Part shown: piece by piece, positions 50,438 to 59,354 of the stretch
How the letters are laid out: each line of letters starts with the position of its first letter
How positions within the stretch are numbered: the first letter of the stretch is position 1
Assembly: GCA_049322355.1 (NCBI GenBank)
Contig: JBMORG010000001.1
Span: 248,001 to 312,000, forward strand
Direction of reading: 5' to 3'
Source: 0-14-0-80-60-11 sp049322355
Lineage (GTDB): Bacteria > Desulfobacterota > Desulfobaccia > Desulfobaccales > 0-14-0-80-60-11
DNA: 64,000 nucleotides
Translations under genes and position numbers: made by a program
Notes under the pieces: generated by a model
The model's input: only the letters and a program-made list of their open reading frames with translations
Told to the model about the DNA's origin: nothing
The model's database searches: none

Positions 50438-51937
50438 TTATAACCGATGTCCGGTTTTTTCCATTTTTTCCATGAGATAATAGAGCCCCATAACGCCAGT
50501 GACGAATTCCTGGGTCTCTTTGATAGAAGGGATAGTATAACCAGCCGCTATTACTCGTTGATTGCCGGCGTTATAAGCCGCCACTGCCAAGGGTAGGGAA
50601 CCCTGGAATTGGTCCAGGAGAGTACGGAGATATCGACACCCCGCCAAAACATTTTCCCGGGGATTGAAAGGGTCTCGGACTCCTAAATCGCTGGCAGTCT
50701 CGGGCATCAGTTGCATCAAGCCCATGGCCCCCTTGGGAGATACTGCCCAGGGAACAAAATTGGATTCCATCTTGATGACAGCCTTGACCAGGGCTGAGGG
50801 GAGGCGATAAATCCGAGTCGCCTCGGCGATGATGGGCTCGAGACTATCTTTAAAATTGATCACAGAGGCCGGAGGCCCAGCGAGATAACTGGTGAATTCT
50901 TGGGCCGGGGGATTGAAGATACGGATGATGCCGTGCCGGTCCCGGTGAGATTTGACCGAAGACTGGTCTGCAACCGGTCTGGGGTGGAATATTCCGGCGG
51001 CCCGCAGCAAGGCGTAGGCCGGAGGAACCTGGATGGGCCCGGCCTGGACCGGGCTGGGGGCTGTGGCCTTGATTTCCCTTGTGGCCAGGTCGACGACCGG
51101 AATAGTCCTCCCGGGGGGAGCTGCATTGTTTATATGCACGACCCCCAGGCGGTCACGGAATCGGCGAATCGCAGGTTCCCTGGCTACGATTGAGGCCGCC
51201 TCGCTGGCCGCAGCAATGGCAGGCGATCTGCTGGCGAAGGGTGGTTGCCAGGAAACCGGCTGGATGGCCTGAAGCGGTCCCGAGATTAAACCGGGGGATT
51301 GCGGTGATTCACCTTTGGCATATCGTTGGCTATCTGGCCCCGTGGTGTCCGATGAATTGGTAATATGGATGACCCCCCGGTAATCTTTAAAAGTTAATAC
51401 TACGCCGCCTTGAGCGGCAGAAACCGGAGTCGTAGTGGCCGGGTGCATAACCGGGTGGGTGGCTGGTAGAGATGAGACGACTGCCAGGGTACTCCCCAGG
51501 GTACTCCCTTTATAATCCTCTATTTTACCGGTGCCTCCGTTGTGGATGCGGATTTCCGGTTGCGTAGAACTTTGCTGTCCCAGGGCACCCGGTTCTGGCG
51601 ACGGCCCCATCTTTGCGGCTCCCGGTTTGGGCTCGGAAGAGGGTTCTGCGGCAGGGGCCGGGTCCATTGCGGCTGCAGTCTCCGGGTCCGATTCTTCTAC
51701 GAGGGTTTCTCCGGGGCCGGGTTGTTCCCCTTTCCTTTTCGGTTCATGCGATTTGTTTGGTTGTTCCTGGTCGCTGGTGGTGATATGAAGAACTCCCTGA
51801 CCGTCAATATAACGCACAATTTTCCCTGGAGCCAGGGAAGGGGACAGTTTGATCATCAACAGGATAAACAGCCCCACCATGAAATGAGAGAATCTTCTTT
51901 TTGTTCTTACCCTCCTGGTTCTCCGGTTGGAATTCAC
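50438..51937 (-). CDS. Lytic transglycosylase (SLT domain) with four DUF4124-like motifs
   Basis: A 499-residue exported or membrane-anchored protein. One N-terminal hydrophobic segment (about 18-38) is followed by a long Pro/Ser-rich region carrying four copies of a short motif with a D-x-x-G-[VI]-[IVL]-x-I core: YIDGQGVLHITTSD, FKDYRGVIHITNSSD, FRDRLGVVHINNA and HRDRHGIIRIFNPP. The C-terminal 150 residues are a soluble lytic transglycosylase domain with catalytic Glu in IKMESNF and MGLMQLMPETA. It cuts peptidoglycan, probably to let a large machine such as the adjacent T2SS pass. GTG start with GAGGGA upstream. Confidence 0.83.
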   Translation of the reverse strand: MNSNRRTRRVRTKRRFSHFMVGLFILLMIKLSPSLAPGKIVRYIDGQGVLHITTSDQEQPNKSHEPKRKGEQPGPGETLVEESDPETAAAMDPAPAAEPSSEPKPGAAKMGPSPEPGALGQQSSTQPEIRIHNGGTGKIEDYKGSTLGSTLAVVSSLPATHPVMHPATTTPVSAAQGGVVLTFKDYRGVIHITNSSDTTGPDSQRYAKGESPQSPGLISGPLQAIQPVSWQPPFASRSPAIAAASEAASIVAREPAIRRFRDRLGVVHINNAAPPGRTIPVVDLATREIKATAPSPVQAGPIQVPPAYALLRAAGIFHPRPVADQSSVKSHRDRHGIIRIFNPPAQEFTSYLAGPPASVINFKDSLEPIIAEATRIYRLPSALVKAVIKMESNFVPWAVSPKGAMGLMQLMPETASDLGVRDPFNPRENVLAGCRYLRTLLDQFQGSLPLAVAAYNAGNQRVIAAGYTIPSIKETQEFVTGVMGLYYLMEKMEKTGHRL

Positions 51938-52403
51938 GTGGTGGATTCCCTCATGAAGTTACTTAAAGACGGCCGTAGGGATCAGAGTACGGTTTCAACC
52001 GCCCAGGCTCAGGCCCCAAACTTGTCTAAAAAGTACAATATTGAACCAATAATAATTCTGAAGGATAAGTTGGTCAAGGGTAATTTCTGCTCTTGACACG
52101 CGGTCAACTGGGCTCCTTCTGAGATTAACCGTGCCGTTTTACAATGCTATGGTGATGAACATTTGCTGCCTTCAATAATATTACAACTTCAATTTGTTTT
52201 GCTAAAAATTCTTCTGATATATTTCTTAAAGCGATGGTTGAGGAAAATTGTTTGCTGTCCCAACAACCTCACTAACCTGCGGCTAATTCCACGGAAATAG
52301 GTCATACAAGCCTAATCTTCCTTTGGCATCTGGTATGGGTCGCAATTGTCACAAAAATTAGGTATATTGGAAAAAAATTTCCAACCTGAAAAGCAGGCAG
52401 TAT
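51938..52403. other. Divergent region between the transglycosylase and gspE
   Basis: About 470 bases. The part 52140-52400 is A/T-rich and should carry the T2SS promoter. A plus-strand frame runs through the left part but is antisense to the transglycosylase. No structured element was recognised. Confidence 0.5.
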
Positions 52404-53924
52404 ATGACGGCCAGAGTCAGCCTTAAGGACAGAACCTCCATCGAGACTTTTCCGGGCTTATCGGTGCGTTATCTGAAAGAGAACCGTATCCTGCCTTTCA
52501 AGCATGAGGATGGCCGCATCCTCCTGGCCATGGCTGACCCCGACAACCTGGAACTGTCCTTGGCCTTGGAGGCGGCCCTGGGGGCTCCGGTGGTACCCGT
52601 GGCCGTGCCGGAAGAGGAGATCCTGGAGGTTATCCAGGCCGTCTATGAGCCGGGCAGCCCCATGTCCCGACTGGTTGGGGGCTTGGAAGCCGAGGAAATC
52701 GACCTGGACCGGGAGGAAACTTCCGAAATCGGCCATCTCCGGGATATGGCCCGGGAAGCCCCCATCATTCAACTGGTCAACCTGCTGTTACTTCGGGCCA
52801 TTCAAATAGGAGCCAGCGATATTCATCTGGAGCCTTTTGAAGAGGATTTTCGGGTGCGCTATCGCAAAGACGGCATCCTGTTTGAGACCGAATCTCCCCC
52901 CAAAGGTTTGCAGGCCGCAGTGCTCTCCCGCCTAAAGATCATGGCACGCCTGGATATCGCGGAGCGCCGCCTGCCCCAGGACGGCCGGTTTCGCCTGAAG
53001 GTGCAAGGGCGCGATATCGACTTTCGGGTGTCCACCATTCCTACTCTCCTGGGGGAGAGCATGGTCATCCGCATCCTGGACCGGGAGAAAGTCATCCTGG
53101 ATCTACAACGGCTGGGTTTTCCGCCCCGGGAGTTAAAAGATTTTGACGACTTGATTCACAAGCCCAACGGCATGATCCTGGTTACAGGTCCCACCGGAAG
53201 CGGTAAAACCACGACCCTCTATGCGGCCCTGGAGCGCATCAACTCGCCGGAAAAGAAGATCATCACCGTGGAGGACCCGGTGGAGTACCGGCTGGCGGGG
53301 GTGACCCAGATGCAGGTGAAGCCCTCCATCGGTCTCACCTTTGCCCGGAGTTTGCGCCACATAGTGCGCCAGGACCCGGAGATTATCCTGGTAGGAGAGA
53401 TCCGGGACCAGGAAACCGCGGAGATTGCGGTGCACGCGGCCCTCACCGGCCACCTGGTGTTCAGCACTTTGCATACCAATGATGCAGCAGGGGCCCTCAC
53501 GCGCCTGCTGGAGATGGGTATAGAGGATTTTCTCCTGGCCTCGGCCATTCTGGGAATTTTGGCCCAGCGTCTGGTGCGCCTCATCTGCCCCGAGTGCCGG
53601 GAGTCCCTGCCCCCAGAGGCCATCGGCAAGGAACTGCGGACCGCCAACCACGGAAGTATTCCGGCGAAGGTGCCGGACCAGATTTTTAGCGGCCGGGGTT
53701 GTCCGGCCTGCGCCCATACCGGTTACAAAGGCCGCACTGGCATCTATGAACTGCTGTTGGTGGACGACGCCTTGCGGCAAGCCATCCTGAAACGGGCTGA
53801 TGCCAGCGCCTTGCGGCAGTTAGCCAAACAGCAGGGGATGCAAACCTTAGCGGAAGACGGCTGGAGCAAAGTAACCCGTGGCCTCACCACCATCCAGGAA
53901 GTCCTCCGAGTGACCCAGGAGTAA
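52404..53924 (+). CDS. gspE: Type II secretion ATPase GspE
   Basis: A 506-residue cytoplasmic ATPase that powers pseudopilus assembly. It has an N-terminal GspE domain (about 1-110), Walker A GPTGSGKTT (about 262-270), an Asp box (VEDPVEYR), Walker B LVGEIRD, a His box (LHTNDA) and a C4 zinc motif (CPEC...CPAC, about 395-435). All catalytic elements are present. It is the first gene of the T2SS cluster. The SD is weak. Confidence 0.95.
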   Translation: MTARVSLKDRTSIETFPGLSVRYLKENRILPFKHEDGRILLAMADPDNLELSLALEAALGAPVVPVAVPEEEILEVIQAVYEPGSPMSRLVGGLEAEEIDLDREETSEIGHLRDMAREAPIIQLVNLLLLRAIQIGASDIHLEPFEEDFRVRYRKDGILFETESPPKGLQAAVLSRLKIMARLDIAERRLPQDGRFRLKVQGRDIDFRVSTIPTLLGESMVIRILDREKVILDLQRLGFPPRELKDFDDLIHKPNGMILVTGPTGSGKTTTLYAALERINSPEKKIITVEDPVEYRLAGVTQMQVKPSIGLTFARSLRHIVRQDPEIILVGEIRDQETAEIAVHAALTGHLVFSTLHTNDAAGALTRLLEMGIEDFLLASAILGILAQRLVRLICPECRESLPPEAIGKELRTANHGSIPAKVPDQIFSGRGCPACAHTGYKGRTGIYELLLVDDALRQAILKRADASALRQLAKQQGMQTLAEDGWSKVTRGLTTIQEVLRVTQE

Positions 53925-53927
53925 GGC

Positions 53928-55142
53928 ATGCCCCTTTTCCACTACCGGGCCAGCGACCGCGGCGGCAACATCGTCCAGGGGACTTTGGAGGCCCGTGAGG
54001 AAAGCCTGGTGATCCTCCACCTGCAGCAGGGGGGCCTGATCCCCTTGCGTGTCAACAGCCGGGAGGCAACGGTCTCGTGGCGGGACAGCCTGATCCCTTT
54101 CCGGCGCCGCCGGGTGCCTCTGGCGGAAATAGCGCATTTTACTGAAGAACTGGCGGTGCTGCTTAAGGCCGGCCTTCCCCTGGAGCGCGGCCTTAAGGCC
54201 CTGAGAGAAGTAACCAGCCGCCCCGCCATGAAAGAAATCATCGAGCAGATCCTGCGGGATTTGCAAGGGGGCAAGACCCTGGCGGAAGCCCTCGGCCGGC
54301 ACCGGGTCTTTTCTTCCCTGTACGTCAGTCTCATTCAGGCCGGGGAAACCGGCGGGTTTCTGGAGGAATCTTGCTCCCGCCTGGCAGATTATCTGACCAC
54401 GGTGAGCGAGTTCCGCAGCTACCTGTTCACCGCCTTGATCTATCCCACCATTCTGGCCGGCGTCGGCAGTCTCTCCCTCATCCTTATGCTCTTGTATGTG
54501 GTGCCCCGCTTCGAATCGTTCTTCCAAGAGATGGGGCAGCAGCTGTTTTGGAGCACCAGTCTGCTGCTGGCCCTCAGTCATGCCTTGCGCTCCTATTGGT
54601 GGCTGGGGGCGCTGATGGCCGCAGGGCTGGCGTTGGGACTGGTGCGCCTGGTCAAGAGCGCCCGGGGGCGGTTATATCTGGACCGCTTCAAAATGGAGGC
54701 GCCTTTTTTGGGCAACTTGAACCGGCGGGTGGCCGCGGCCTTTTTTGCCAAAACCCTGGGCACCTTGCTGCACAACGGTGTGCCCCTGGTGGCGTCCTTG
54801 AGGGTGGTGATCGCCTCTACGAACAACCGCTATCTGTCCCAGTCACTGACCGGGGTGCAGGCCGATGTGGAAAAGGGGAAGCCCCTTTCCGGCTTGTTAA
54901 AAAAGGGGGGCCTGTTTCCCGAACTCTTTTTGCAGATGGTGGCAATTGGAGAGGAGTCCGGGCAATTGGCGGAGATGCTCCTGTCCGCCGCCAACTCCCT
55001 GGAAAAAGACGCCAGGGCTGCGGTGCGGCAGCTCTTGGCCTTGCTGGAGCCGGCGCTGATTCTGACCACGGCCGTGGTGGTGGCCTTTATCATAGTCTCT
55101 TTGCTGTTGCCCATACTCAATCTCTATGAGATCCAATTTTAA
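53928..55142 (+). CDS. gspF: Type II secretion inner-membrane platform protein GspF
   Basis: A 404-residue membrane protein with two T2SF domains (about 70-195 and 270-395) and three membrane helices (about 168-190, 220-240, 375-398). It is the platform on which pseudopilins are added. Starts three bases after gspE with GGAG upstream. Its end lies ahead of the gspG start chosen here. Confidence 0.94.
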   Translation: MPLFHYRASDRGGNIVQGTLEAREESLVILHLQQGGLIPLRVNSREATVSWRDSLIPFRRRRVPLAEIAHFTEELAVLLKAGLPLERGLKALREVTSRPAMKEIIEQILRDLQGGKTLAEALGRHRVFSSLYVSLIQAGETGGFLEESCSRLADYLTTVSEFRSYLFTALIYPTILAGVGSLSLILMLLYVVPRFESFFQEMGQQLFWSTSLLLALSHALRSYWWLGALMAAGLALGLVRLVKSARGRLYLDRFKMEAPFLGNLNRRVAAAFFAKTLGTLLHNGVPLVASLRVVIASTNNRYLSQSLTGVQADVEKGKPLSGLLKKGGLFPELFLQMVAIGEESGQLAEMLLSAANSLEKDARAAVRQLLALLEPALILTTAVVVAFIIVSLLLPILNLYEIQF

Positions 55143-55161
55143 CACAGGAGGCAGTAGCCCA

Positions 55162-55593
55162 TTGGCCCGAACAGATCGACGCGACGCCGGTTTTTCTCTC
55201 ATCGAATTGATGATTGTGCTCTTTATCCTGGGCCTCCTGGCGGCCCTGGTGGCCCCCCGGCTCATGGGCCGGGTGGGTAAGGCCAAGCAGAAGTCGGTTC
55301 AGGCCCAGATTCAGCTCCTGGGCACGGCTCTGGATCTATTCCATCTTGACGTAGGGCGTTATCCCACTGACGAAGAGGGACTCAAGGTCCTGCGGGAAGA
55401 CCCTGGCGGCCTGCCGGGATGGGGCGGTCCTTACCTGGATAAAGAGGTGCCCAAAGATCCCTGGGGCCGGGATTATCGCTATAAGTGCCCTGGCGAGCAT
55501 GGCACCTATGATTTGTATTCCCTGGGGGCAGACGGGGCCCCGGGGGGGGAGGGCGAAAATCAAGACATCGCCAACTGGAAAGCTTCCCCTTAG
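55162..55593 (+). CDS. gspG: Major pseudopilin GspG
   Basis: A 143-residue major pseudopilin. The class III prepilin leader ends RDAG before FSLIELMIVL, with Glu5. It also has the GspG-specific core YPTDEEGL, the PKDPWGRDY calcium-loop region and a C-terminal YSLGADGAPGGEG. Cleaved and methylated by the prepilin peptidase at 62440. TTG 55162 (AGGAGG ten bases upstream) gives a normal short leader; ATG 55126 would overlap gspF and has no SD. Confidence 0.93.
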   Translation: MARTDRRDAGFSLIELMIVLFILGLLAALVAPRLMGRVGKAKQKSVQAQIQLLGTALDLFHLDVGRYPTDEEGLKVLREDPGGLPGWGGPYLDKEVPKDPWGRDYRYKCPGEHGTYDLYSLGADGAPGGEGENQDIANWKASP

Positions 55594-55613
55594 AGGCGTC
55601 GGGTGTTATTGCT

Positions 55614-56120
55614 TTGACTGAGGTGGTGGAATTATCCGGCGCCAGCCCCGGTCAACGGGACCGGGGAGCAGGTGATGTGGCTGGTGGGTTCACCCTGCTG
55701 GAACTCATCGCGGTCTTGGCCTTGCTGGGCCTGATGCTGGCCCTGGTGCTGCCGGGTATTCTCCGCACTTTGCAGCGGCAACAGGCGCGGGGCGACCTGC
55801 GGCAGTTGACCGCCGCCCTGCGGATGGCACGCAGTGAGGCGGCCACCACGCATCGGCGGGAGAGGGTCTTTCTGGATGTGACAAACCGGAACTATCGTTT
55901 GGAGGGCTCCGGCCGCCAGGGTGAATTTCCTGGCCTCAAGCCCGCAGAGGCCCACCTGGTGTGGCAAAACCCCGAAAAGCAGCAGGGCTATATCGCCTTT
56001 TACGGGGACGGCAGTTCCAGCGGCGGCAGGCTGGTGCTGGTGGAAGCGGGAGGCCGGCGCCACCTTGTGGAAGTGGCAGTTATCACGGGGAAGGTCACCC
56101 TAAAAACCGAGGGGCCTTAG
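55614..56120 (+). CDS. gspH: Minor pseudopilin GspH
   Basis: A 168-residue pseudopilin with the leader site VAGG before FTLLELIAVLALLG, followed by the GspH-type beta domain. From TTG 55614 the leader is about 24 residues, unusually long; a GTG at 55677 (leader of four residues, GGAG eight bases upstream) is a good alternative start. Order after gspG supports the name. Confidence 0.85.
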   Translation: MTEVVELSGASPGQRDRGAGDVAGGFTLLELIAVLALLGLMLALVLPGILRTLQRQQARGDLRQLTAALRMARSEAATTHRRERVFLDVTNRNYRLEGSGRQGEFPGLKPAEAHLVWQNPEKQQGYIAFYGDGSSSGGRLVLVEAGGRRHLVEVAVITGKVTLKTEGP

Positions 56121-56138
56121 ACGGCGGCCCCCGGCCGG

Positions 56139-56564
56139 ATGGCTAGCGTGAGAGATCGGCACTCTTCATCAACCGACGGTTCCGCCGAAGGCTTCAGCCT
56201 CCTGGAAGTCCTGGTGGCCACCGCCCTGATGGGGTTGGTGCTGGTGGTGCTGCTCCAGGTATTGACTTCCACCATCAGGGTCCAGGAAAGCGACTGGACC
56301 CACACTCGGGCCCTTATGGTGGCAGAAAAGGTGCTCCAGGAGAACTGCGGGCTCAACAAGCTGACCGAGGGCACGTACCAGGGACGGGAAGGGCGGTTCG
56401 ATTACCGGGTGCACATCGTCCCCCAATATCAAATATCGTCGGAGATGGACACCGCGCATTTCATCTGTTCGACGATCCAGGTGACGGTATTCTGGAAAGA
56501 ACGAGGTGTGGATAAGTCTCTGGCTTTGACCACTGTTAGAACCGGACCAGCGGAAAAGTCTTAA
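56139..56564 (+). CDS. gspI: Minor pseudopilin GspI
   Basis: A 141-residue pseudopilin with the leader ending SAEG before FSLLEVLVATALMG and a short C-terminal domain. With GspJ and GspK it forms the tip of the pseudopilus. One cysteine pair (NCGL and FICS) could form a disulfide. Confidence 0.87.
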   Translation: MASVRDRHSSSTDGSAEGFSLLEVLVATALMGLVLVVLLQVLTSTIRVQESDWTHTRALMVAEKVLQENCGLNKLTEGTYQGREGRFDYRVHIVPQYQISSEMDTAHFICSTIQVTVFWKERGVDKSLALTTVRTGPAEKS

Positions 56565-56567
56565 GCT

Positions 56568-57185
56568 ATGGCCCCCAAGCGGCACCCCGCCTTAAACGCC
56601 GGATTCACTCTGCTGGAGCTGATGGTTGCTCTGGCGTTAACGAGCCTGCTGGTCCTGGTGGCTTACCAGGCCCTTAATCTTGCCATCAAGGCCATGAGCC
56701 GGGGCCGGGCCGCCGCCGATTATCTACAAGAACTGCGGGTGGGCCAAACCTTCCTGGAACGGTCTCTGGCCTCCGCAGTCAAGGGGTCCCTGGACAAAAA
56801 GATTTATTTCACCGGCGATTCCCAGCAGATGCGGTTTTTTACCCTGGTGCCTTTGGAAGCGTACAATCTGGGTGGTGTGTATCACTGGCGGGTCCTGGCG
56901 GGGCAAGATGAGACCGGCGTAAGCGTATTGGCGGTGGAGCAAACCAAGAACGTCAACTGGTATCGTGATCCCGGGGGGGTAGAAACCAGGCAGATTCTTA
57001 TCGGCAACCTGACCTCCGTCAGCTTGGCTTACGGACGCGGCGCTGAAGAATTTACCGTCTGGGACGGGGTTCAGCAGCGGGGCCTCCCGGATTGGGTCAA
57101 AGTGCATTTGCAGCTCCAGGGCCATCCGGCCATGGATTTGGTAATTCCCATCCGTGTGTCGGAGTTTCGGCGTGCATCCCCCTGA
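56568..57185 (+). CDS. gspJ: Minor pseudopilin GspJ
   Basis: A 205-residue pseudopilin with leader ending LNAG before FTLLELMVALALTS and a GspJ-type beta domain. It starts three bases after gspI and overlaps gspK by 14 bases. Confidence 0.88.
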   Translation: MAPKRHPALNAGFTLLELMVALALTSLLVLVAYQALNLAIKAMSRGRAAADYLQELRVGQTFLERSLASAVKGSLDKKIYFTGDSQQMRFFTLVPLEAYNLGGVYHWRVLAGQDETGVSVLAVEQTKNVNWYRDPGGVETRQILIGNLTSVSLAYGRGAEEFTVWDGVQQRGLPDWVKVHLQLQGHPAMDLVIPIRVSEFRRASP

Positions 57186-58152
57186 GGGGTTGTCCGGGAA
57201 GGTGGCGAGGTCGGAAGCAGGCACGGTGCTGGTCCTGGTGCTTCTGGTTCTGGCGCTGATCAGCGTTCTGGTGCTGAGTTGGAGCCAGGAATGGCAAACT
57301 GAGCTAAAATTGGCCGGCAATTTCCGGGAGAATCGCCAAAACCGGCGCCTGGCCGAAGCCGGGGTTTACTATGCCCTGGGTAAATTGCTGAGCACCAAGA
57401 TAGACGAGAGCCAGAGATCCTATCCGGAGGGCGGCTTGGAGCCGGTGGGCGCCCGGGAGCACTGGCAGGCGGACGGGAGCCCCCATGTCTTGGAGCTGCC
57501 GGCAGGCCGGATTGAGGTGCGCCTGGAGGACGAGGGAGGAAAAATCAATCTTAACCGGGCCCGGGATGTCCTTCTCGGCAGGCTTTTTGCCATCCTGGGG
57601 TTTTCAGAGATCCAGATTCGGACCATAGTGGACTCCATTCAGGATTGGCGCAGCAAAGGGGACACAGCCAGGTCTTACGGAGCCAAGAGCCCATATTATC
57701 TGGGTCTGGCCCAGCCTTATGTGGCCAAGAACGGCCTGTTTGAAACGGTGGAAGAGCTTGCCTGGGTGCGGGGGTTTGAAGGCTATCGCCTGATCAATCG
57801 ACTGGGAGAGTTTCTGACAGTGCAGCCCAAAGACCAGGGCGTCAATATTAATACGGCCTCCAAAGAAGTGTTGCAGGCAGTGGGTCTTCCGCCGGACGCT
57901 GCCGAGGCCGTCATTGCTTCCCGGCAGACTACCCCTTTTACCAATCCTCAGCAAATGATGCCCTGGAACACCCATATTCAAGACCAACCGGGGCTACTGA
58001 CGCTGCGAACTGCGTCCTTCTTCACGATTAAATCGACGGGTATAGTGAAACCGGGGCGGGGTCGCCATACCATGAAGGTCATTGTACGGCTGCACCTTGA
58101 TAAACCCAATCCTTGGGAAATCGTGCATTGGGTTGATGATTTCCCGGGATGA
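57172..58152 (+). CDS. gspK: Minor pseudopilin GspK
   Basis: A 326-residue tip pseudopilin, larger than the others as expected. The N-terminal helix (AGTVLVLVLLVLALISVLVL) lacks Glu5, as is common for GspK. Two SAM-like/helix-hairpin-helix parts follow (INLNRARD about 125; VNINTASKEVL about 225). GTG 57172, eight bases after GGAG, was chosen over GTG 57154 which would lie on the SD. Confidence 0.88.
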   Translation: MHPPEGLSGKVARSEAGTVLVLVLLVLALISVLVLSWSQEWQTELKLAGNFRENRQNRRLAEAGVYYALGKLLSTKIDESQRSYPEGGLEPVGAREHWQADGSPHVLELPAGRIEVRLEDEGGKINLNRARDVLLGRLFAILGFSEIQIRTIVDSIQDWRSKGDTARSYGAKSPYYLGLAQPYVAKNGLFETVEELAWVRGFEGYRLINRLGEFLTVQPKDQGVNINTASKEVLQAVGLPPDAAEAVIASRQTTPFTNPQQMMPWNTHIQDQPGLLTLRTASFFTIKSTGIVKPGRGRHTMKVIVRLHLDKPNPWEIVHWVDDFPG

Positions 58153-58231
58153 CGCGCCAGAAAGACAAACCAACGAGGTCAGGCAAAGCAAGCAGGTGGT
58201 GGGACATAACTACCATCGCACAGAGCGACCG

Positions 58232-58867
58232 ATGCAAACAAACTCCATCATTTTAAAATTAAAGGAGAGACTTGCAGCCTGGCATCAACTCTTTAAGGGG
58301 TTGTCACCTAAACATCGCCGTCTGGTCTGGCTCCTCTCCGGAGGGCTGACGGTGTTGCTGGTCTACCTGATCATCATCAACCCGCTTTTGAACCTGTCGG
58401 AGACCTGGAGCCAGGAGTTGGCAAACCGACGCCTGGTCCTGGCCAAATATAAGGCTCTTATCGCCAGCAAGGCCGCGATTGTTAAGGCCAACCAGGCCCT
58501 TAAAAACGCCCTGACCCTGACAGAGAGCCAGTTCTTGAACGGCTCTAACGCCGCAGTGGCAGCCTCCGCCCTGCAAGAGATTCTCAAAGGCCTGGCCCGG
58601 GACCATGGGGTGCAGTTGACCAGCACCAAGATCCTGCCGGCCCGGGAAGCCGGCCCTTACCAGGAAGTACCAGTACAGGTTCAATTTATCGGCACCATCG
58701 ACCAGGTGCTTATTATCCTCTACCACCTGGAACACCATAAGCAACTCTTGTTCATTCCGGAACTGGAAATCACGGCCCCCCGCAGTATCAAGGGCAATAA
58801 AGGTGATTCCCATTTGCAGATTAACCTGATAATCTCCGGGGTCATCCGAAGGGGAGTGGCCAGTTAA
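58232..58867 (+). CDS. gspM: Type II secretion protein GspM
   Basis: A 211-residue inner-membrane protein: cytoplasmic N-terminus, one helix (about 33-52), a short coiled coil and a periplasmic ferredoxin-like domain (about 105-205). It pairs with GspL. The gene normally between gspK and gspM (gspL) is missing; instead there are 79 bases with no coding content. A truncated relative lies at 48691-48960. The stop overlaps the next start (TAATG). Confidence 0.88.
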   Translation: MQTNSIILKLKERLAAWHQLFKGLSPKHRRLVWLLSGGLTVLLVYLIIINPLLNLSETWSQELANRRLVLAKYKALIASKAAIVKANQALKNALTLTESQFLNGSNAAVAASALQEILKGLARDHGVQLTSTKILPAREAGPYQEVPVQVQFIGTIDQVLIILYHLEHHKQLLFIPELEITAPRSIKGNKGDSHLQINLIISGVIRRGVAS

Positions 58868-59340
58868 TGGGGCGTCAGGACCTTAATATATGGAATGTCC
58901 TGCTGCTGGCGGGCATCGCGTTGATGCTGGTTTGGATCATCAATATCTGGTCGAATGCGTCCGGCCCCCAAACCCAGTCTCAATCCGGTAAGCAGCCAGC
59001 GGTGCCAGTTGCTCCCCTCCTCAGGGACCAGCAGCCTCTAAGCGACTTTGCAGTGGTGGCCACCAAAAACCTGTTCAGCCAGGATCGTACCGGGCCCAAC
59101 CCCGCCGGCAGCGGCAAAGCCCAAGAAAACCTCGAAGGGCGGCAATTGTTGGGGACCATCATTATCGGTGATAAGAAAGCCGCGCTGCTGAGCGGTAAAG
59201 CTGCTAAACCGGGGGCGACCGAGGTCGAGGTCATCTTTCCCGGAGATCAATGGGCCGGCTTCAAGGTCGTGGACATTTCCAACACCGGGGTAATACTTCA
59301 AGGCAAGGATGGCCGCCGGACCTTGGCCTTCCCTGAATAA
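58867..59340 (+). CDS. gspC: GspC-like type II secretion protein
   Basis: A 157-residue protein with one N-terminal helix (about 10-28) and a C-terminal homology-region domain (about 63-157: LFSQDR, then RQLLGTIIIGDKKAALL). This is the short GspC form without a PDZ domain. GspC links the inner-membrane platform to the secretin. It directly precedes gspD. A GspN/P-like name is also possible for such short proteins. Confidence 0.78.
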   Translation: MGRQDLNIWNVLLLAGIALMLVWIINIWSNASGPQTQSQSGKQPAVPVAPLLRDQQPLSDFAVVATKNLFSQDRTGPNPAGSGKAQENLEGRQLLGTIIIGDKKAALLSGKAAKPGATEVEVIFPGDQWAGFKVVDISNTGVILQGKDGRRTLAFPE

Positions 59341-59354
59341 AAGGTTTAATCTTT

